The notes: generated by a model from the sequence alone, not told the origin. A stretch of 64,000 nt of DNA from Apium graveolens (GCF_009905375.1 NW_027417665.1:1-64000), one strand, 5' to 3'. Shown: positions 35,010-47,940, counted from the stretch's first letter. Translations and numbers: made by a program.

Positions 35010-37640
35010 AGCCAATCACTCTGGTATCTTATACCCATCTTGTCTTTATGACGATCAAAGTGATTTTGAGAAAGTGGCTTTGTGAGTAGGTCTGCTACGT
35101 TGTTATGTGTATCAACTCTCTCGACGTTGCCATCTCCTCTTTCAATAATCTCCCTAATCAGATGAAAGCGTCGCAGGACATGTTTGGAATTTTCATGAGA
35201 CCTAGGTTCCTTGGCTTACGCTATTGCTGCGTTGTTATCACAATACAACACAATAGGCTCTTCAACGCTAGGAACAACTCCCAACTCATAAACAAATTTC
35301 CTCATCCAAACGGCTTCTTTTGCAGCCTCACTTGCAACTATATATTCTGCTTCCGCTGTGGAGTCAGCTGTTGGAGACTGTTTGGAACTCTTCCAACTAA
35401 TCGCACCACCATTTAGAGTAAACACGTACCCTGACATGGATTTGCTATCACTTTCTGATTGAAAACTAGAGTCAGTATAACCCTCTATTTTCAACTCAGA
35501 TTCACTACCAAAAACAAGAAAAATGCCCTGAGTCCTTCGCAAGTACTTAAGGATGTTTTTCACTGCTTTCCAGTGGTCTTTACCTGGATTGGACTGATAT
35601 CTGCTCGTCACACTAATTGAATAAGAAACATCAGGCCTTGTACACAACATCGCGTACATGATATATCATATTGCTGAAGCATAAGGAATCTTACTCATAC
35701 GCTCTCTTTTCTCAGGTGTCTTAGGAGACATTTTTTCGGAAAGGGACACTCCATGGCTCATCGATATGAGACCTCTTTTGGAGTTTTCCATGCTAAACCT
35801 TTTAAGCACTTTCTGGATGTATGTACCCTGGATAAGACCTATCATTCTTCTAGATCTATCTCTATAGATCTTCATACCGAGAATGTAGGATGCTTCTCCC
35901 AAGTCCTTCATGGTGAAGTTCTTTGATAGCCATACTTTGACTGATTGTAGCATCGGTATATCATTTCTTATAAGAAGTATGTCATCCACATACAATACAA
36001 GAAATGTTACCGCGCTCCCACTAACCTTCTTGTAGATACATGGCTCATCTATGTTTTTGATAAAACCAAACTCTTTGATTTTCTCATCAAAACGGATGTT
36101 CCATCTACGAGAAGCTTGCCTTAAACCATATATGGTTCGCAACAGCTTACACACTAGGTGTTCATTTCCCTTGGAAAGAAAACCCTCTGGTTGTGTCATA
36201 TACACTTCCTCCTCAAGTTCCCCATTGAGGAAGGCCATTTTCACGTCCATTTGCCAGATCTCATAGTCGTAGTAAGCAGCAATCGCAAGCAAAATCCGAA
36301 TTGATTTTAACAGGGCTACAGGCGAAAAAGTTTCATCAAAGTCAATCCCTTGCCTTTGTTTGAATCCTTTTGCCACGAGCCTGGCCTTAGAGGTCTCCAC
36401 CTGGCCATCTGCTCCAATCTTTCTTTTGTATACCCACTTGCACCCAATAGGCTTAAAACCTTCAGGCGCCTCAACCAGAGTCCATACTTGGTTGGTATAC
36501 ATAGATTCCATTTCGGATTTCATGGCACTATGCCATTTCTCTGAGTCAACACTACTCATAGCCTCATTATAGGTCACAGGGTCATCATCATCAATAATTG
36601 ACAACTCATTGCCATTCTCAATGACAAGGCCATAATACCTCTCAGGTTGGCGAGACACTCTCCCTGTCCTACGAATGGGCTGTTCCACAGAAGGTTGTTC
36701 AGTCTGAACATGTGTTTCCACTTGATCCGTAGTAGTTTATGCTTCTTGAACTTCATCAAGTTCAATTTTGCTCCCACTGTTTCCTTCAAGGTTAAACTCC
36801 TTTTCCAAGAAGGTAGCATGTCTGGAGACAAACACTCGATGATCAGTGTAAAAGTAATACCCCAAAGTCTCTTTAGGATATCCCACAAAATTACATTTTA
36901 CGGATCAAGATTCCAGCTTATCTGGGTCAACTTTCTTGACATAAGCTGGACATCCCCAAATCTTAACGTGTTTAAGACTCGGTTTCCTTTCTTTCCATAT
37001 CTCATATGGTGTTTGAGGAACATATTTGGAAGGCACCTTATTCAGTAAATATGCTGAGGTTTCCAATGCATAACCCCATAGGAATACTGGAAGATTCGCA
37101 TAGCTCATCATGGACCGAACCATGTCTAACAAAGTTCGATTTCTCCTTTCAGATACCCCATTTAACTGTGGAGTATATGGAGGAGTCCACTGGGAGACTA
37201 TACCATTTTCTTTGAGATAATCTAGAAACTCTCCATTCAAGTATTCACCACCTCGATCTGATCGAAGAGTTATAATACTGTGTTTGGTTTGCTTTTCCAC
37301 TTCATGTTTATATTCTTTGAACTTTTCAAAGGCTTCAGACTTGTGTTTCATCAAATACACATATCCGAATCTAGATCTATCATCTATGAAAGTAATGAAG
37401 TACGAAAATCCACCCATGGCTTGCGTAGACATTGGTCCACATACATCTGTGTGTACCAATCCTAGCAAATCTGCAGCCCTCTCTCCATGTCCACTAAATG
37501 GAGATTTAGTCATTTTACCCAATAGACAAGACTCGCATGTAGGATATAATTCAAAATCAAAGGGGTCAAGTAACCCTTCCTTATGCAATGTCCACAGTCT
37601 ATTTTCACTAATATGACCTAGCCTACAGTGCCATAAATAG
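35010..37640 (-). pseudogene. pol: Copia integrase, RT and RNase H of the family-A element
   Basis: Integrase (36905-37640) shows the zinc-binding WHCRLGH and CESCLLG, and the catalytic context LVHTDVCGP, LRSDRGGEY and GVSERRNR. The RT segment (35666-36721) is open over 351 codons, with the [22 protein letters not shown] and YVDDILL boxes. RNase H (35010-35659) has IEGYTDSSF and STAEAEY, then a TAA at 35216 where related copies read Gln, and continues to the element's 3' end. Stops also separate integrase from RT (about 36722-36905) and RT from RNase H (35660-35665). The catalytic residues are kept. It could not yield one polyprotein as it stands. Confidence 0.9.
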
Positions 37641-37657
37641 GTCAGATTTTCATCATC

Positions 37658-38266
37658 TCATTTTCTTTTATTAGTTTGTTCAATCTGAAGTAAATCATGC
37701 TCTACATCACATACATAAAGACCATTATTTAAAATGCCACGTCCAAAAAGAACATTATCTCTAAGGATAGAACATTCATTATTCTTAATAATAAATGAAA
37801 AACCATCCACATCCAACATAGGAATAGAATCAATATTCCTCACAATAGAGGGAACGTAATAACAATTATTCAAAATAATAGTCTTGCTCGTAGGCATATG
37901 TAAACTAAATGATCCTACAGATATGGCTGCAACCCTTGCTTCATTGCCCATACGTAGAATCACCTCATCTTTTTCAAGAGTCCTAATTCCCTTTAGCCCT
38001 TGCAACGAATTGCAAATATGAGAACCACAGGCGGTATCTAATACCCAAGTTGAAATTTGACCTAGTGATATATTAACTTCGATCATGAACATGCCTGAAT
38101 CAGAAGCGGTAGTCTTACTACCCTTCTTCTTCTTCAATTCTGCAAGGTAAACCTTGCAGTTCCTCTTCCAGTGCTCCAACTTGTTACAGTGAAAACAAAC
38201 AGCTAAATTAGGACCAGTCAACTTGTGAGCATCTAGTATGCTCCGGAGTGATAGTGCAGAAGACAT
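37658..38266 (-). pseudogene. gag: Internally deleted gag plus protease of the family-A element
   Basis: The ATG at 38266 opens MSSALSLRSILDAHKLTGPN, identical in form to the gag of the plus-strand copy. The sequence then jumps straight to the zinc knuckle CFHCNKLEHWKRNC. Compared with the copy at 49329, about 220 codons covering the whole capsid region are missing, and the joint keeps the frame. The protease site follows as LDTACGSHICN and the frame continues to about 37658. The knuckle keeps its Cys and His but has Glu before His where the other copy has Gly. Such a protein could not form a particle on its own. Confidence 0.88.
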
Positions 38267-38299
38267 GACGAATATAGTAAATCTGTAAATGATAAACAC

Positions 38300-40168
38300 A
38301 TAACAACACTTAGCAAATATTCAATTTCATTTCAAAACACTATATGAATCGGGTCTTTATTCATAAGTGTCTCCCACTAGTTTATCTAATTTTCTCAACC
38401 CCCTAAGTGAAAATTAAGCATTCATAATGCTAGTGAGAATATGGATCCTACATTCCATCACACAACCTCGGCTATGGCACGAAACATCATGTGATGTTCA
38501 ATAGGCAGACAACTCTTGTCAATTACATCTTATGTTATTCCCTAATATAAGTTTAGCCTCTTGAATAATTGAGTCATGGCTGTGGCACGACAAACTAAAT
38601 ATTCTAAGTCAAGTCTAACCCAACATTTCGTACAATTGAATCAGTCTCCAACGGCCCACGGCTATAGCACATACCGACCTTTAGATTATAATTCAATGTA
38701 CAAATCTCTATGTAATAGACAAGTATTTCTTATTTCGAAATCAAAGCCCTCGGTTGTAGCACAAAACGACAATGATTTAAAAATAAGAACCACTTTCTAC
38801 CATGTTGGAAGGCTATGACCGACACAAGCCCGTTTTGTCATTGGCCAATTACTACTTGATATTATTTAATTTTAGAGGGATTATATTACGTTACAATCAT
38901 AATCATATTATAAAGAGATTCTTCCTTTTAAATTAAATATTTCAAATCAATAATCGATAATCAGATGATTCCCAGATCGGGTGGAGCGTTGTCAAGAGGC
39001 GTCACTTAATAACCCTTTCTTACAGATAGAAATCTGTTGTTGACAGAATAATCCTTTCTCTGAATATTGAAAATTCATATTTAATTACGTGTTTCATAAA
39101 CACAAGAATCTCATGATCGTATTCAAAATATTTATTGTTAAGGCAAGAAATGATTCCTATTCTAGATTTTCTAGAGCACGCCTTATATTGATTTAAGTTC
39201 ACCTAAATCTATCATCGCATGGTAAACATTGGCATATATCTCATATATAAAATTAAATAAACAAGTAAATGTAAAGTGCAATAAAGTAAATGTGTTTGGT
39301 TTTGGCCCCATCCTATGTGATCTTTATCAAGCTCATGATAAAGATCAAGGTCAATCTAATATGGTGATGGAAATAAATACAACTACTTATTACATAAGTC
39401 TTCTTCTTTATTTAGACTTCTTGTATGCCTCGTCTTCTTCTTTGTATCACCTCCATTGGATAGCCTTCTTGAGTCTTCAATTACATTACATGATTGAAAG
39501 TAAAACTAATCTATTGAACTTACAAGAATAACTCGAGTTACATTCGAGATTTATGATTACAAAGATTGACGACATGCAAGTCGTATTTAAAACCAAAACC
39601 ATTACACTAAGGTCGAAAGGCCATAACCATCCACCATGCTCATACAACACATAAAAGCATGTTAAAACACATAATCTGATCTTAACATATCATATTATCC
39701 ATGATCTAATCATAAAAAAAATATGACAAAAATTAGAAAAATCAGAATCAAATCAGAAAAACAAGAATCACTGTTTATGGGCAGTAAACGACGTCAAATG
39801 CCTTACAGACGAGTCATTGATAGATTTAGCTATCAGTTTTGTTCAGACACTTGTTTACCTATGGAATAGGGTATTCGTTTGCGTAAATCGAACACCGGAC
39901 CCAGATTTCAGCAAATCTGCAGCTGCCAATTTTGAATCCGTATCTAATATGATTCTTATAATTAGAACAAACATAAATCAAGTATATATCAGTATATATA
40001 TAGATTACATAATCATCTTATGATTATACAACTCACATGAATATCATATATTCAAAACCATACATATATAAGCATATTATATCAACATCAAATCATGGCG
40101 AATCACGTACATGCTCATATATCGAAAACAGTTAAACACATAAATGAATTAAAAACTTTTCGCAAGTA
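38300..40168 (-). other. Leader of the minus-strand family-A element with ccacagccg motif repeats
   Basis: About 1.9 kb between primer site and gag without a supported gene. Four copies of a motif (minus-strand cgtgccacagccgtg and variants) lie at about 38466, 38573, 38652 and 38745. The same spaced array exists in the plus-strand copy (48831-49130). Confidence 0.75.
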
Positions 40169-40181
40169 GCTCTGATGCCAT
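40169..40181 (-). promoter_or_regulatory. Primer binding site of the minus-strand family-A element
   Basis: The minus strand reads tggcatcagagc after the LTR end (...cccttca, then a). One base differs from the common tggtatcagagc. Confidence 0.9.
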
Positions 40182-41890
40182 TGAAGGGTTTTTAGCACAT
40201 AAACGCAACGAAAACGTAAATTTAAATCTTAAAAAAAAACCGAAACCCTCCGCAGGATCCATGCGAAAAATAATATTTAATTCGTAGTTCAGTATGTTTA
40301 CCTTAAGAAGCTTTATATTAATGGAAAGATGGAGGTCTTTAATAGCGATCCAAGAACCACGAGCGGAGATCCTTAGCAGCTGCTCCTCAAGTGTGAAGCA
40401 CTCCACCGGTATCCACCAGGAAAACGATGTAATGGAGAAAAAGGAGGTGGAGAGAATTAGGGTTTTGTAAAAATTTTAGGTTGAGGCAAAAATAGGGTTT
40501 ATAATAGTATATTTATAGGCAAAATTTTCAGCTGAAAATTTTCCCATAAAATATTATTATTATTAACCCTTTATTTTTCTCATTAATAATTAAAACACCT
40601 TTTAATTATTAATCCTTTTTCTAAACACTTTAGAAATAATTCTCTCACTTGATTTAATTTCCAAAAATTAAATTCTTAATTAATAATATTAAGAACTTTT
40701 TCTTAATTAATTTATAATCAATTAAATCTCACTTAATCAATTATTAAATTTGCCAATTAATTATTTATTTCATAAATAAATAATTATAAGCCATTATTAA
40801 ATAATTTCTCCACCATTAAATCATTCTCTTTTATGGTGTGACCCTGTAGGTTCAATATTAAGCCGGTAGTAGAAATAAATAATAATAAAACTATTTTATC
40901 ATTATTTATATAAATTCTCTAATTCATTAAATATGATTAATTAATTAATCATATTTATTCTACATCGTGAGGGATACTTCTCAGCATATCGCGACTATCC
41001 GGATAATACGAATTCACTGCTTAGAATATCAAGAACCTATTCAGTGAGTAGTTACCGTACAATTAATTCCTTCTACCCTGCAATGTCACGATTAAATAGA
41101 AGGCATGGAACTTGTGTCAAGCCTATCTTATTTAATCACTTGCTTTCCCATTCACTATGCTTAGTTCTATTTAATGTAAATTAGAAATTCCTTTCTAATT
41201 TCATTCACTCTGGCCAGAGATTCCTGAACTAACATAAGTGGATCAGCATTGAACATTCTCTTCCTATACTGGAAGGGGTAGATCCTTTATTGATCATACA
41301 CTATCTTCGTGTACAAATTCCTATACCCAGTAAAGCCCTTATAATTGTCCCTTGAGACTAAGAACTAAACCAAAGCATAGTTCAGTGTACACAAGATGAC
41401 TATGATGACCTCAAATCTAAGGATACTTGTACAACTATCACTATGTGAACAACTGCTGACACGTGAGTGAACTCCATCAGTTGTTCAGCTGTGTGAGTCA
41501 TGTTCAGTGAACTTATTCTATAATAAGCACCTACATACTAGCTATAGTGTCACCACACAAATGTCTATGAGAACAGACATCCTTCATAATGAAGCAAGCA
41601 TAGTATGTACCGATCTTTGCGGATTATTAATTACCAGTTAGTAATCCTACGACCAGAAACTATTTAATTTTAGATTTATCATCTTTTAGGTCTCATTATT
41701 ATAATCTCATCACAATCCATAAAAAGCTTTACTCTAAACTGTGGTATGTCTTATTTAAACATTTAAATAGATATAGCCCGCAATAAAAACAAAACAAGTC
41801 TTTTATTAATATCAATGAAATCAAAACAGATTATATAAAAGTTATTCCTAAATCCTCATACATGATTGGACTTAGGACATATCTCTTTCA
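40182..41890 (-). repeat. 5' LTR of the minus-strand family-A element
   Basis: Partner of 33286-34991. A TATA box is at about 40508-40518 on the minus strand. Differences include a short insertion near 40366 and scattered substitutions. Confidence 0.93.
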
Positions 41891-41895
41891 GTATG

Positions 41896-42809
41896 GTCAT
41901 TGTACCATACTTTTAAATTTTCATTTTCTCTTTTCTCTTATTTTCAATCTAAAATGGATTTATTCAAGAAATAGCTCTCTCAGAAAAGATGAGAATGAAA
42001 CGAATAAAACTTTTAGAGCATAGATTTCAAAATTAGCTTTCCAACCATATTTTCATAATAATTTTTGAGCGAACGGTTGATTTAATACGGATTTTACAAG
42101 ATTATGCCGAAAATAGCATTTTAACTCCATAAAATCATTTTAAAAAGCAACGATCATGAAATAAATTCGTTTATCATTTTTAGAAAGTCTCTAGGACTAT
42201 TTTGAAGATAGCAAAACAAATTTCACGCCTTGAACATTCTCGAATAATTTTATAAAAACATTTAAAGGTTCAATAAACCTTATTTTAAATCAAATAAATA
42301 CCTTAAAATCATTTAAAATCATCCAGATCACGTAATCATGCATATAGACAAGCAAGCACTTATATTCACACATCATAACTCATATTTGATCATGAAATTT
42401 TCCCTTTTTATTATCATTCTCCTTTTTCGCGTATCGGGTCACGTTCCGCTTGACGGCCCGATGCTCAGCGTTTCAGCTACGCTTCACAATCAATTATTTT
42501 TACTAACCGACATATCACTAGAACATAATTCTCACTTAAACATTCCATTTCACATATCAACACATTTTTCATATTTAAACACTTTAATCCCTTTTTAAGA
42601 CGGGTTCCGTTCTACCTGACGGCCCGACTACACAGCTTAACCCCTAAGCTGACTCTTTAAATTGGAACGCATCTTTCTACGCTCCCAGCTACTAATATGC
42701 AATAAAGATAATTAACCATCCAAAATCATTTAATCACATAATTTATAATCACACCACGAAAATTATACTTTATTCACTTAATTACGTCGCGAAATTCCCA
42801 GTCGTTACA
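41896..42809 (-). repeat. 5' LTR of the Tekay-like element, outer part (U3)
   Basis: The remaining 914 bp of the LTR split by the family-A element. The terminus reads tgtaacgactgggaatttcg on the minus strand, a common Gypsy LTR start. Non-coding and AT-rich. The candidate target duplication on this side is gactt (42810-42814). Confidence 0.75.
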
Positions 42810-43290
42810 GACTTGGTGGACAAGTCTCAGAATTAAAATGGACTTTGGAGTCCTAGGAAGTAGGAAATTGATTCCTTATCCTATAAGATCTCTTACAGTC
42901 CAATCCCCAAGGAATTTTGTCCCTGTTTGGACTTTATCTTCAGCTGATTTATCCCTTATTTACTAGTTACAAAATTAATTAATATTGAGGGTTTTGGGCT
43001 TTTTAATGGGCTTAACTTTCCAACCAATCCTGGTATAATTAATGCGATATTAATTATGCAATTAGGATTTATTTCACTCCGTTTCATTTTCCCCCCAACT
43101 TCTGGGAAATCGTAAAAGATATCGTAGAAGTTAAGTTTATTTGTTCCCTTATAGGGTATCGTTTTTGCGTAAAGTGTGTAGCGACCTACACATTTACAAC
43201 GATTTTCCTTATACGTGGCTTTAGGGATATTTTAGAACCTCCATTTTACTCTTCTTTTGCTTTATTCCTATTATTTAGGAATTCTCTAGT
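42810..43290. other. Unassigned non-coding sequence left of the repeat arrays
   Basis: About 480 bp of AT-rich sequence with no gene or repeat that I can support. It probably belongs to the 3' part of the Tat-lineage element. Confidence 0.4.
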
Positions 43291-43299
43291 ATTTTTCCT

Positions 43300-43680
43300 T
43301 TATTTCCAAGATTTTTCCATTAATTTCTGGGATTTTCCTCAATTTACATGAATTTTCCCTTAATTTCTAGGATTTTTTCTTAATTTCTGGAAAATACTCA
43401 TAATTTTCAGGGATTTTTAAAGGATTTACAGGATTTATTCTTAATTTCTAGAAAATATCCATATTTTTCAGGAATTTCCCAAGGAATTTCCTTAATTTAC
43501 AGGATTTATCCCTAATTTCTGGGATTTTTCCCTTAATTTATAGAAATAATCCTTATTTTTTAGAAAACATTCATAATTTTAAGGAATTTCCAAGGAATTT
43601 TCTGCATCTTCCTAGAATTATTCAGTAATTTTCTTCAAAATCCATTATTTTTTCTGAATTTTCCTGGAGTTTCTGCTCTC
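43300..43680. repeat. Degenerate short repeats, core aatttctgggatttt
   Basis: More than ten imperfect copies of a unit of about 30 bp, based on cttaatttctggaattttc, follow one another with variants such as aatttctaggattttt and aatttacaggattta. There are no open frames. It lies about 1 kb upstream of the plus-strand TATA box. Confidence 0.8.
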
Positions 43681-43731
43681 TCTTTTTTCTTTTTTCTTTT
43701 TTAATATACCCCTTTTTTGACTAGGAATTCT

Positions 43732-44270
43732 TTCGACCAGGATCCTGGTCGAATAATGCTTCAATGTGCTCTGGTCGACAGCCATTTCGGTCAGGAACGT
43801 TCGACCAGGATTCATAACCAATTTCGGTCAGGATTTTGACCCGGTCCTTCAGTTCTGACCGAATTACCCTGCTATTTTTCCTGGTCATGGCCTATTTCGA
43901 CCAGGGCTGTTCGATCAGGATTTCTGACCGAAATTTGGTCAGGATTTTGACATTGATTCTAATTTTTTTGACCGAATAAAGGTCCCTTGATTTCTACTCA
44001 TGCTCTACTTTGATTATGAATATTCGACCAGAATTCCTGATCAAAATTCGATCAGGAATTGTCTTGTTGACCTCAATGTTGACCGAATTAAGGAGCCTTA
44101 ATTCCTGATCGAAGCTTTATTCGACTAGGAGCTTTCGACCAGGATCTTGGTCCTAATTTTTGGTCAGAATTTCTTGTTTTTGACCGAATTAATGGCCCAT
44201 AATTTCTGATCAAAGGTAATTTTGATTAGGATTATTCGATTAGAATTCCTGGTAAAATTTAGGTCAGGAA
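43732..44270. repeat. Cluster of ttcgaccagg / cctggtcgaa palindromic motifs
   Basis: The array starts with a 22 bp perfect palindrome (43732-43753; core tcgaccaggatcctggtcga). More than fifteen single or paired motif copies follow in both orientations, including ggtcaggatt, tgaccgaat and ttcgatcagga. It ends shortly before the TGGGCC-rich segment. Confidence 0.85.
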
Positions 44271-44293
44271 TTTTAATAAATAATTTACCCTCT

Positions 44294-44640
44294 TGGGCCC
44301 ATAATTTCTCTTGGCTTTCTATTACAACATCCCTAAATGGGCCTTATCCCTTTGGCTTGATCTAATCCATGTGTTTTTTATCACGCTCATCAATTGGGCC
44401 TATAGTATAGGCTTTGTTATATTCTCAGGCCCAATAAGATTTGGGCTCCCTAGAATTTTCTAGGATTCTGTAGAGATTTATATGTTTATTTTTTATATAT
44501 TTTATGTCTAGTTTGTTCTGGAATCTTCCAGAATTTGGGCCCATGAATTGGGCTGGGCCTTTTTTGACCGGTTATAGCTGGTTAAAATTCTTTTTTACCG
44601 GCCCATTTACCGGTTGGTAAGGCTATATAAGAGTGGGAGG
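44294..44640 (+). promoter_or_regulatory. Promoter-like region of the plus-strand extra ORF
   Basis: A TATA box ctatataag (44623-44631) lies about 185 bp upstream of the ATG at 44813. Upstream are about eight TGGGCC/GGCCCA (site II-type) motifs at 44294, 44337, 44395, 44427, 44441, 44533, 44548 and 44600. Downstream of the TATA box comes a CT-rich leader. This layout is that of a plant gene core promoter, on the strand opposite to the element's gag-pol. Confidence 0.65.
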
Positions 44641-45558
44641 GGAGTGTGATTTCATTCACACTTCTCTTTTCACAATCCATTTCTCACTTTTCTCCAAAGC
44701 CCTCCCCTCTTTCCCTTTTCTTCCTGCCTTCAGAGTTTCCCGGTGATCTCCTAGCATTTTCCGGCCTTCTTCTCCTCCTTCCAAGGTTTCAAGTTATCTT
44801 CAATCTCCATCAATGGCTGATAAAAGTTCCTAGAGAGCGGCTAAGATTGCTTCTGCTTCAAAATGAGTTAATGATATCGAAATCCGCTCTTCTTATATGT
44901 CCTTATTAGACATGATAAATACTAGGGGGGATGAATACCCGTCTAATACCCATCTAGATTCGTTCGATTACTGTAATAAGTGGTATAATGTAGATTTTGG
45001 TAAGCTTAACACACTTTATCAGGTTCGTCCCCCTCTTAGGCTAGTACTCGCTGAAGGTGGTGATCGCACATGCCACTGGAAGCCCGACACTCTTTTCATT
45101 TATGCAGACGCCCTTACCGCTGGGCTTAGGTTTCCTTTTCATGATTTCATCCATGTCATACTAGCAGACTTACAAATTAGCCCTTGTCAGCTTCAAAATA
45201 GCACTCTTTAGGAAAATCTTTCAGTGTTACAATAGTTCTCAAAATACTTGTGGTTGAGTCTATATTAGACAAAGGCCCAAATACAAACACATCTTTAACA
45301 GTGCTTCCATCCCTGACAATAACCATTACTAGAGGAGCAGTTTTGTCGAGCTCAGGTGGGAGAATGGAGACTGGGGCACCCTCTTCAGATCCTCCTTCGG
45401 GAAGGTCAGCAATGGTAGCCTCAAATCCATTCACCTAACCCCCGAGGAGACTACTATTTATAATGAGCTCACCCAGGATGAAGGTGTCACCCCCGGCTGG
45501 ACTTTATTAAAGGAGTTTTCCCTGATCCATGTGGGGCTTTCCTCAGTTACTACACATG

Positions 45559-45640
45559 GTATTTTTCTTTCCTTCTTGTTTTTACTTTCTTTCATGCATT
45601 ATTGACACCACTTATTTTTATTTCTATTTGGTTTTTACAG
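45559..45640 (+). other. Predicted intron 1 of the antisense ORF
   Basis: 82 bp, starting gtatttttc and ending with the pyrimidine-rich acceptor gtttttacag. Removal joins LSSVTTH to AAKEINEDN in frame (phase 1). Confidence 0.6.
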
Positions 45641-45813
45641 CTGCTAAGGAAATTAACGAGGATAACATGCCTGTTGTTGAGGAAACTACGAGGATGAAGA
45701 AGGCTCGGCTCGCAGGGTTGGACACCTGGGGAAAGGCTTTGGAGCCTAGCTTTTTGAGGAAGTATAAGGAGCCTATAGTGGAGGCTTCCTCAGGGGGAAT
45801 TGAAGTCCCCAAC

Positions 45814-47476
45814 TGAAAGGAATATGTCCTAAGTCCAATCATGTATTAGGATTTAGGAATAACTTTTTATGTAATCTGTTTTGATTTCATTGATATTAAT
45901 AAAAGACTTGTTTTGTTTTTATTACGGGCTCTATCTATTTAAGTGTTTAAATAAGATATACCATAGTTTAGAGTAAAGCTTTTTATGGATTATGATGAGA
46001 TCATAATAGTGAGACCTAAAAGATGATAACTCTAAACTTAAATAGTTCCTGGTCGTAGGATTACTAACTGGTAATTAATAATCCGCAGAGATCGGTACAT
46101 AATATGCTTGCTTCATTATGAAGGATGTTTGTTCTCATAGACATTTGTGTGGTGACACTATAGCTAGTATGTAGGTGCTTATTATAGAATAAGTTCACTG
46201 AACATGACTCGCACAGCTGAACAACTGATGGAGTTCACTCACGTGTCAGCAGTTGTTCACATAGTGATAGTTGTACAAGTATCCTTAGACTTGAGGTCAT
46301 CATAGTCATCTTGTGTACACTGAACTATGCTTTGGTTTAGTTCTTAGTCTCCAGGGACAATTATTAGGGCTCTACTGGGTATAGGAATTTGTACACGAAG
46401 ATAGTGTATGATCAATAAAGGATCTACCCCTTCCAGTGAAGGAAGCGAATGTTCAAGGCTGATCCACTTATGCTAGTTCAGGAATCTCTGGCCAGAGTGA
46501 ATGAAATTAGAAAGGAGTTTCTAATTTGCATAGAACTACGCATAGTAAATGGTAAGCAACTGATTAAATTAGATAGGCTTGACACGAGATCCATGCCTTG
46601 TATTTAATCGGGACATTGTAGGGTAGAAGGAGTTTATTGTACGGTAACTATTCACTGAATAGGTTCTTGGTATTCTAAGCAGTGAATTCATATAATCCGG
46701 ATAGTCGCGATATGCTGAGAAGTATCCCTCACGATGTAGAATAAATGTGATTAATTAATTAATCATATTTAATAAATTAGAGAATTTATATAAATAATGA
46801 TAAAATAGTTTTATTATTATTTATTTCTACTACCGGCTTAATATTGAACCTACAGGGTCACACCATAAAAAGAGAATGATTTTATGGTGGAGGAATTAAT
46901 TAATAATGGCTAATAATTATTTATTTGTGAAATAAATAATTAATTGGCAAATTTAATAATTGATTAAATGAGATTTAATTGATTATAAATTAATTAAGAA
47001 AAGTTCTTAATATTATTAATTAAAGGATTTAATTTTTGGAAATTAAATCAAGAGAGAGAATTATTTCTAAAGTGTTTAGAAAAAGGATTAATAATTAAAA
47101 GGTGTTTTAATTATTAATGAGAATAATAAATGGGATAATAATAATATTATTTATGGGAAAATTTCAGCTGAAAATTTTGCCTATAAATATACTATTATAG
47201 ACCCTATTTTCATTCGAACCCAAAAACCCAAAAGTTTTAGAAAACCTAATTCTCTCCACCTCCTCCTCCTCCTTAACGTCATTTTCTTGGTGGATACCGG
47301 TGGAGTGCTTTACATTTGAGGAGCAGCTGCTAAGGATCTCCGATCGTTGCTTTTGGATCGCATATTAAAGGTTAGTAATCGATCCCTATGTTTTTACCAT
47401 GATTTATATGCTTTTATTTGGATTTTATGTGTGTAAAAGTGTTTTGCCATGCCTCCGCTGCGTTTAAAATCCAACA
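45814..47476 (+). repeat. 5' LTR of the plus-strand family-A element
   Basis: The repeat starts tgaaaggaatatgtcctaag and ends ttaaaatccaaca. A TATA box ctataaatata lies at about 47181-47191, preceded by the palindromic aaaatttcagctgaaaattt. By eye it is almost identical to 52136-53799. Confidence 0.95.
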
Positions 47477-47477
47477 A

Positions 47478-47489
47478 TGGTATCAGAGC
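47478..47489 (+). promoter_or_regulatory. Primer binding site of the plus-strand family-A element
   Basis: The sequence tggtatcagagc begins one base after the LTR end. Confidence 0.95.
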
Positions 47490-47749
47490 ATAGGTTGTAT
47501 GCATATAGATCTGTGGTAAAAATTTCAGAATTTTATGTGCTTGTATGAATTAATTATGATTTTTACAAGTTATATCATGGATTAATTTTGTCTGATGAGA
47601 AATCGTTTCTCAGAATAATTTTGAATGTTGATCTGGGTTCTACAAGTGTTGTAGATAGTCTGGGTATTTTTTTCATAATTTCATGATGTATAGATTTTTT
47701 ATTATGAATTTTTGAAGTTCTTGTAATTAAATTCGTAATTAAATAAGTA

Positions 47750-47794
47750 TATATATATGTATATTAAGTTGTATATATATATATATATATCTGC
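47750..47794. repeat. (TA)n-rich microsatellite
   Basis: Two runs of alternating ta (tatatatatg and a longer tatatat run) in the leader of the family-A element. Confidence 0.8.
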
Positions 47795-47940
47795 AATATA
47801 TCTGTTTGTACTGCTGTTTGTCTGCTGTTATTATCTGTGATGCACGGAAGAAGACAGAGAAGGACGGCTGCACGGCGATCGAGAACAGTTGTCGGCTGCT
47901 GCAAAAGAAGAAAAAAAAATGGGGTGTCACACATTCCGGG

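Larger units (their letters stand above)
33286..41890 (-). mobile_element. Family-A Ty1/copia element, gag core deleted, most of pol present
   Basis: Complete insertion of 8.6 kb with LTRs of about 1706 and 1709 bp and an exact gtatg duplication (33281-33285 and 41891-41895). Minus strand. It has primer site, leader, a gag lacking its capsid region, protease, integrase, RT and RNase H, then the polypurine tract. The LTRs match those of the copy at 45814-53799. Copia lineage within the family was not assigned. Confidence 0.95.
26049..42809 (-). mobile_element. Tekay/Del-like Ty3/gypsy element (5' LTR, leader, gag, protease, RT), interrupted
   Basis: Minus-strand Gypsy element. The 5' LTR (30166-33285 plus 41896-42809, together about 4.03 kb) is split by a family-A Copia copy. 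Internal sequence runs left through leader ORF, gag, protease and RT, and is cut in RNase H at 26049 by S2. Integrase, chromodomain and 3' LTR are outside the window. The long LTR and the RT motifs fit the Tekay (Del) chromovirus lineage, but without the chromodomain that placement is an inference. Confidence 0.75.

Noticed and set aside
45177..45434. Minus-strand 85-codon frame inside the antisense ORF region, at first taken for a captured gene fragment
   Set aside because: The plus-strand frame shifted by one continues the extra ORF through this stretch (FRKIFQCYNSSQNTCG up to LTPEE), so the minus frame is a shadow.
47739..47930. 63-codon minus-strand frame with FFFFF and IYIYI runs
   Set aside because: Arises from the (TA)n and A-rich stretches of the family-A leader.
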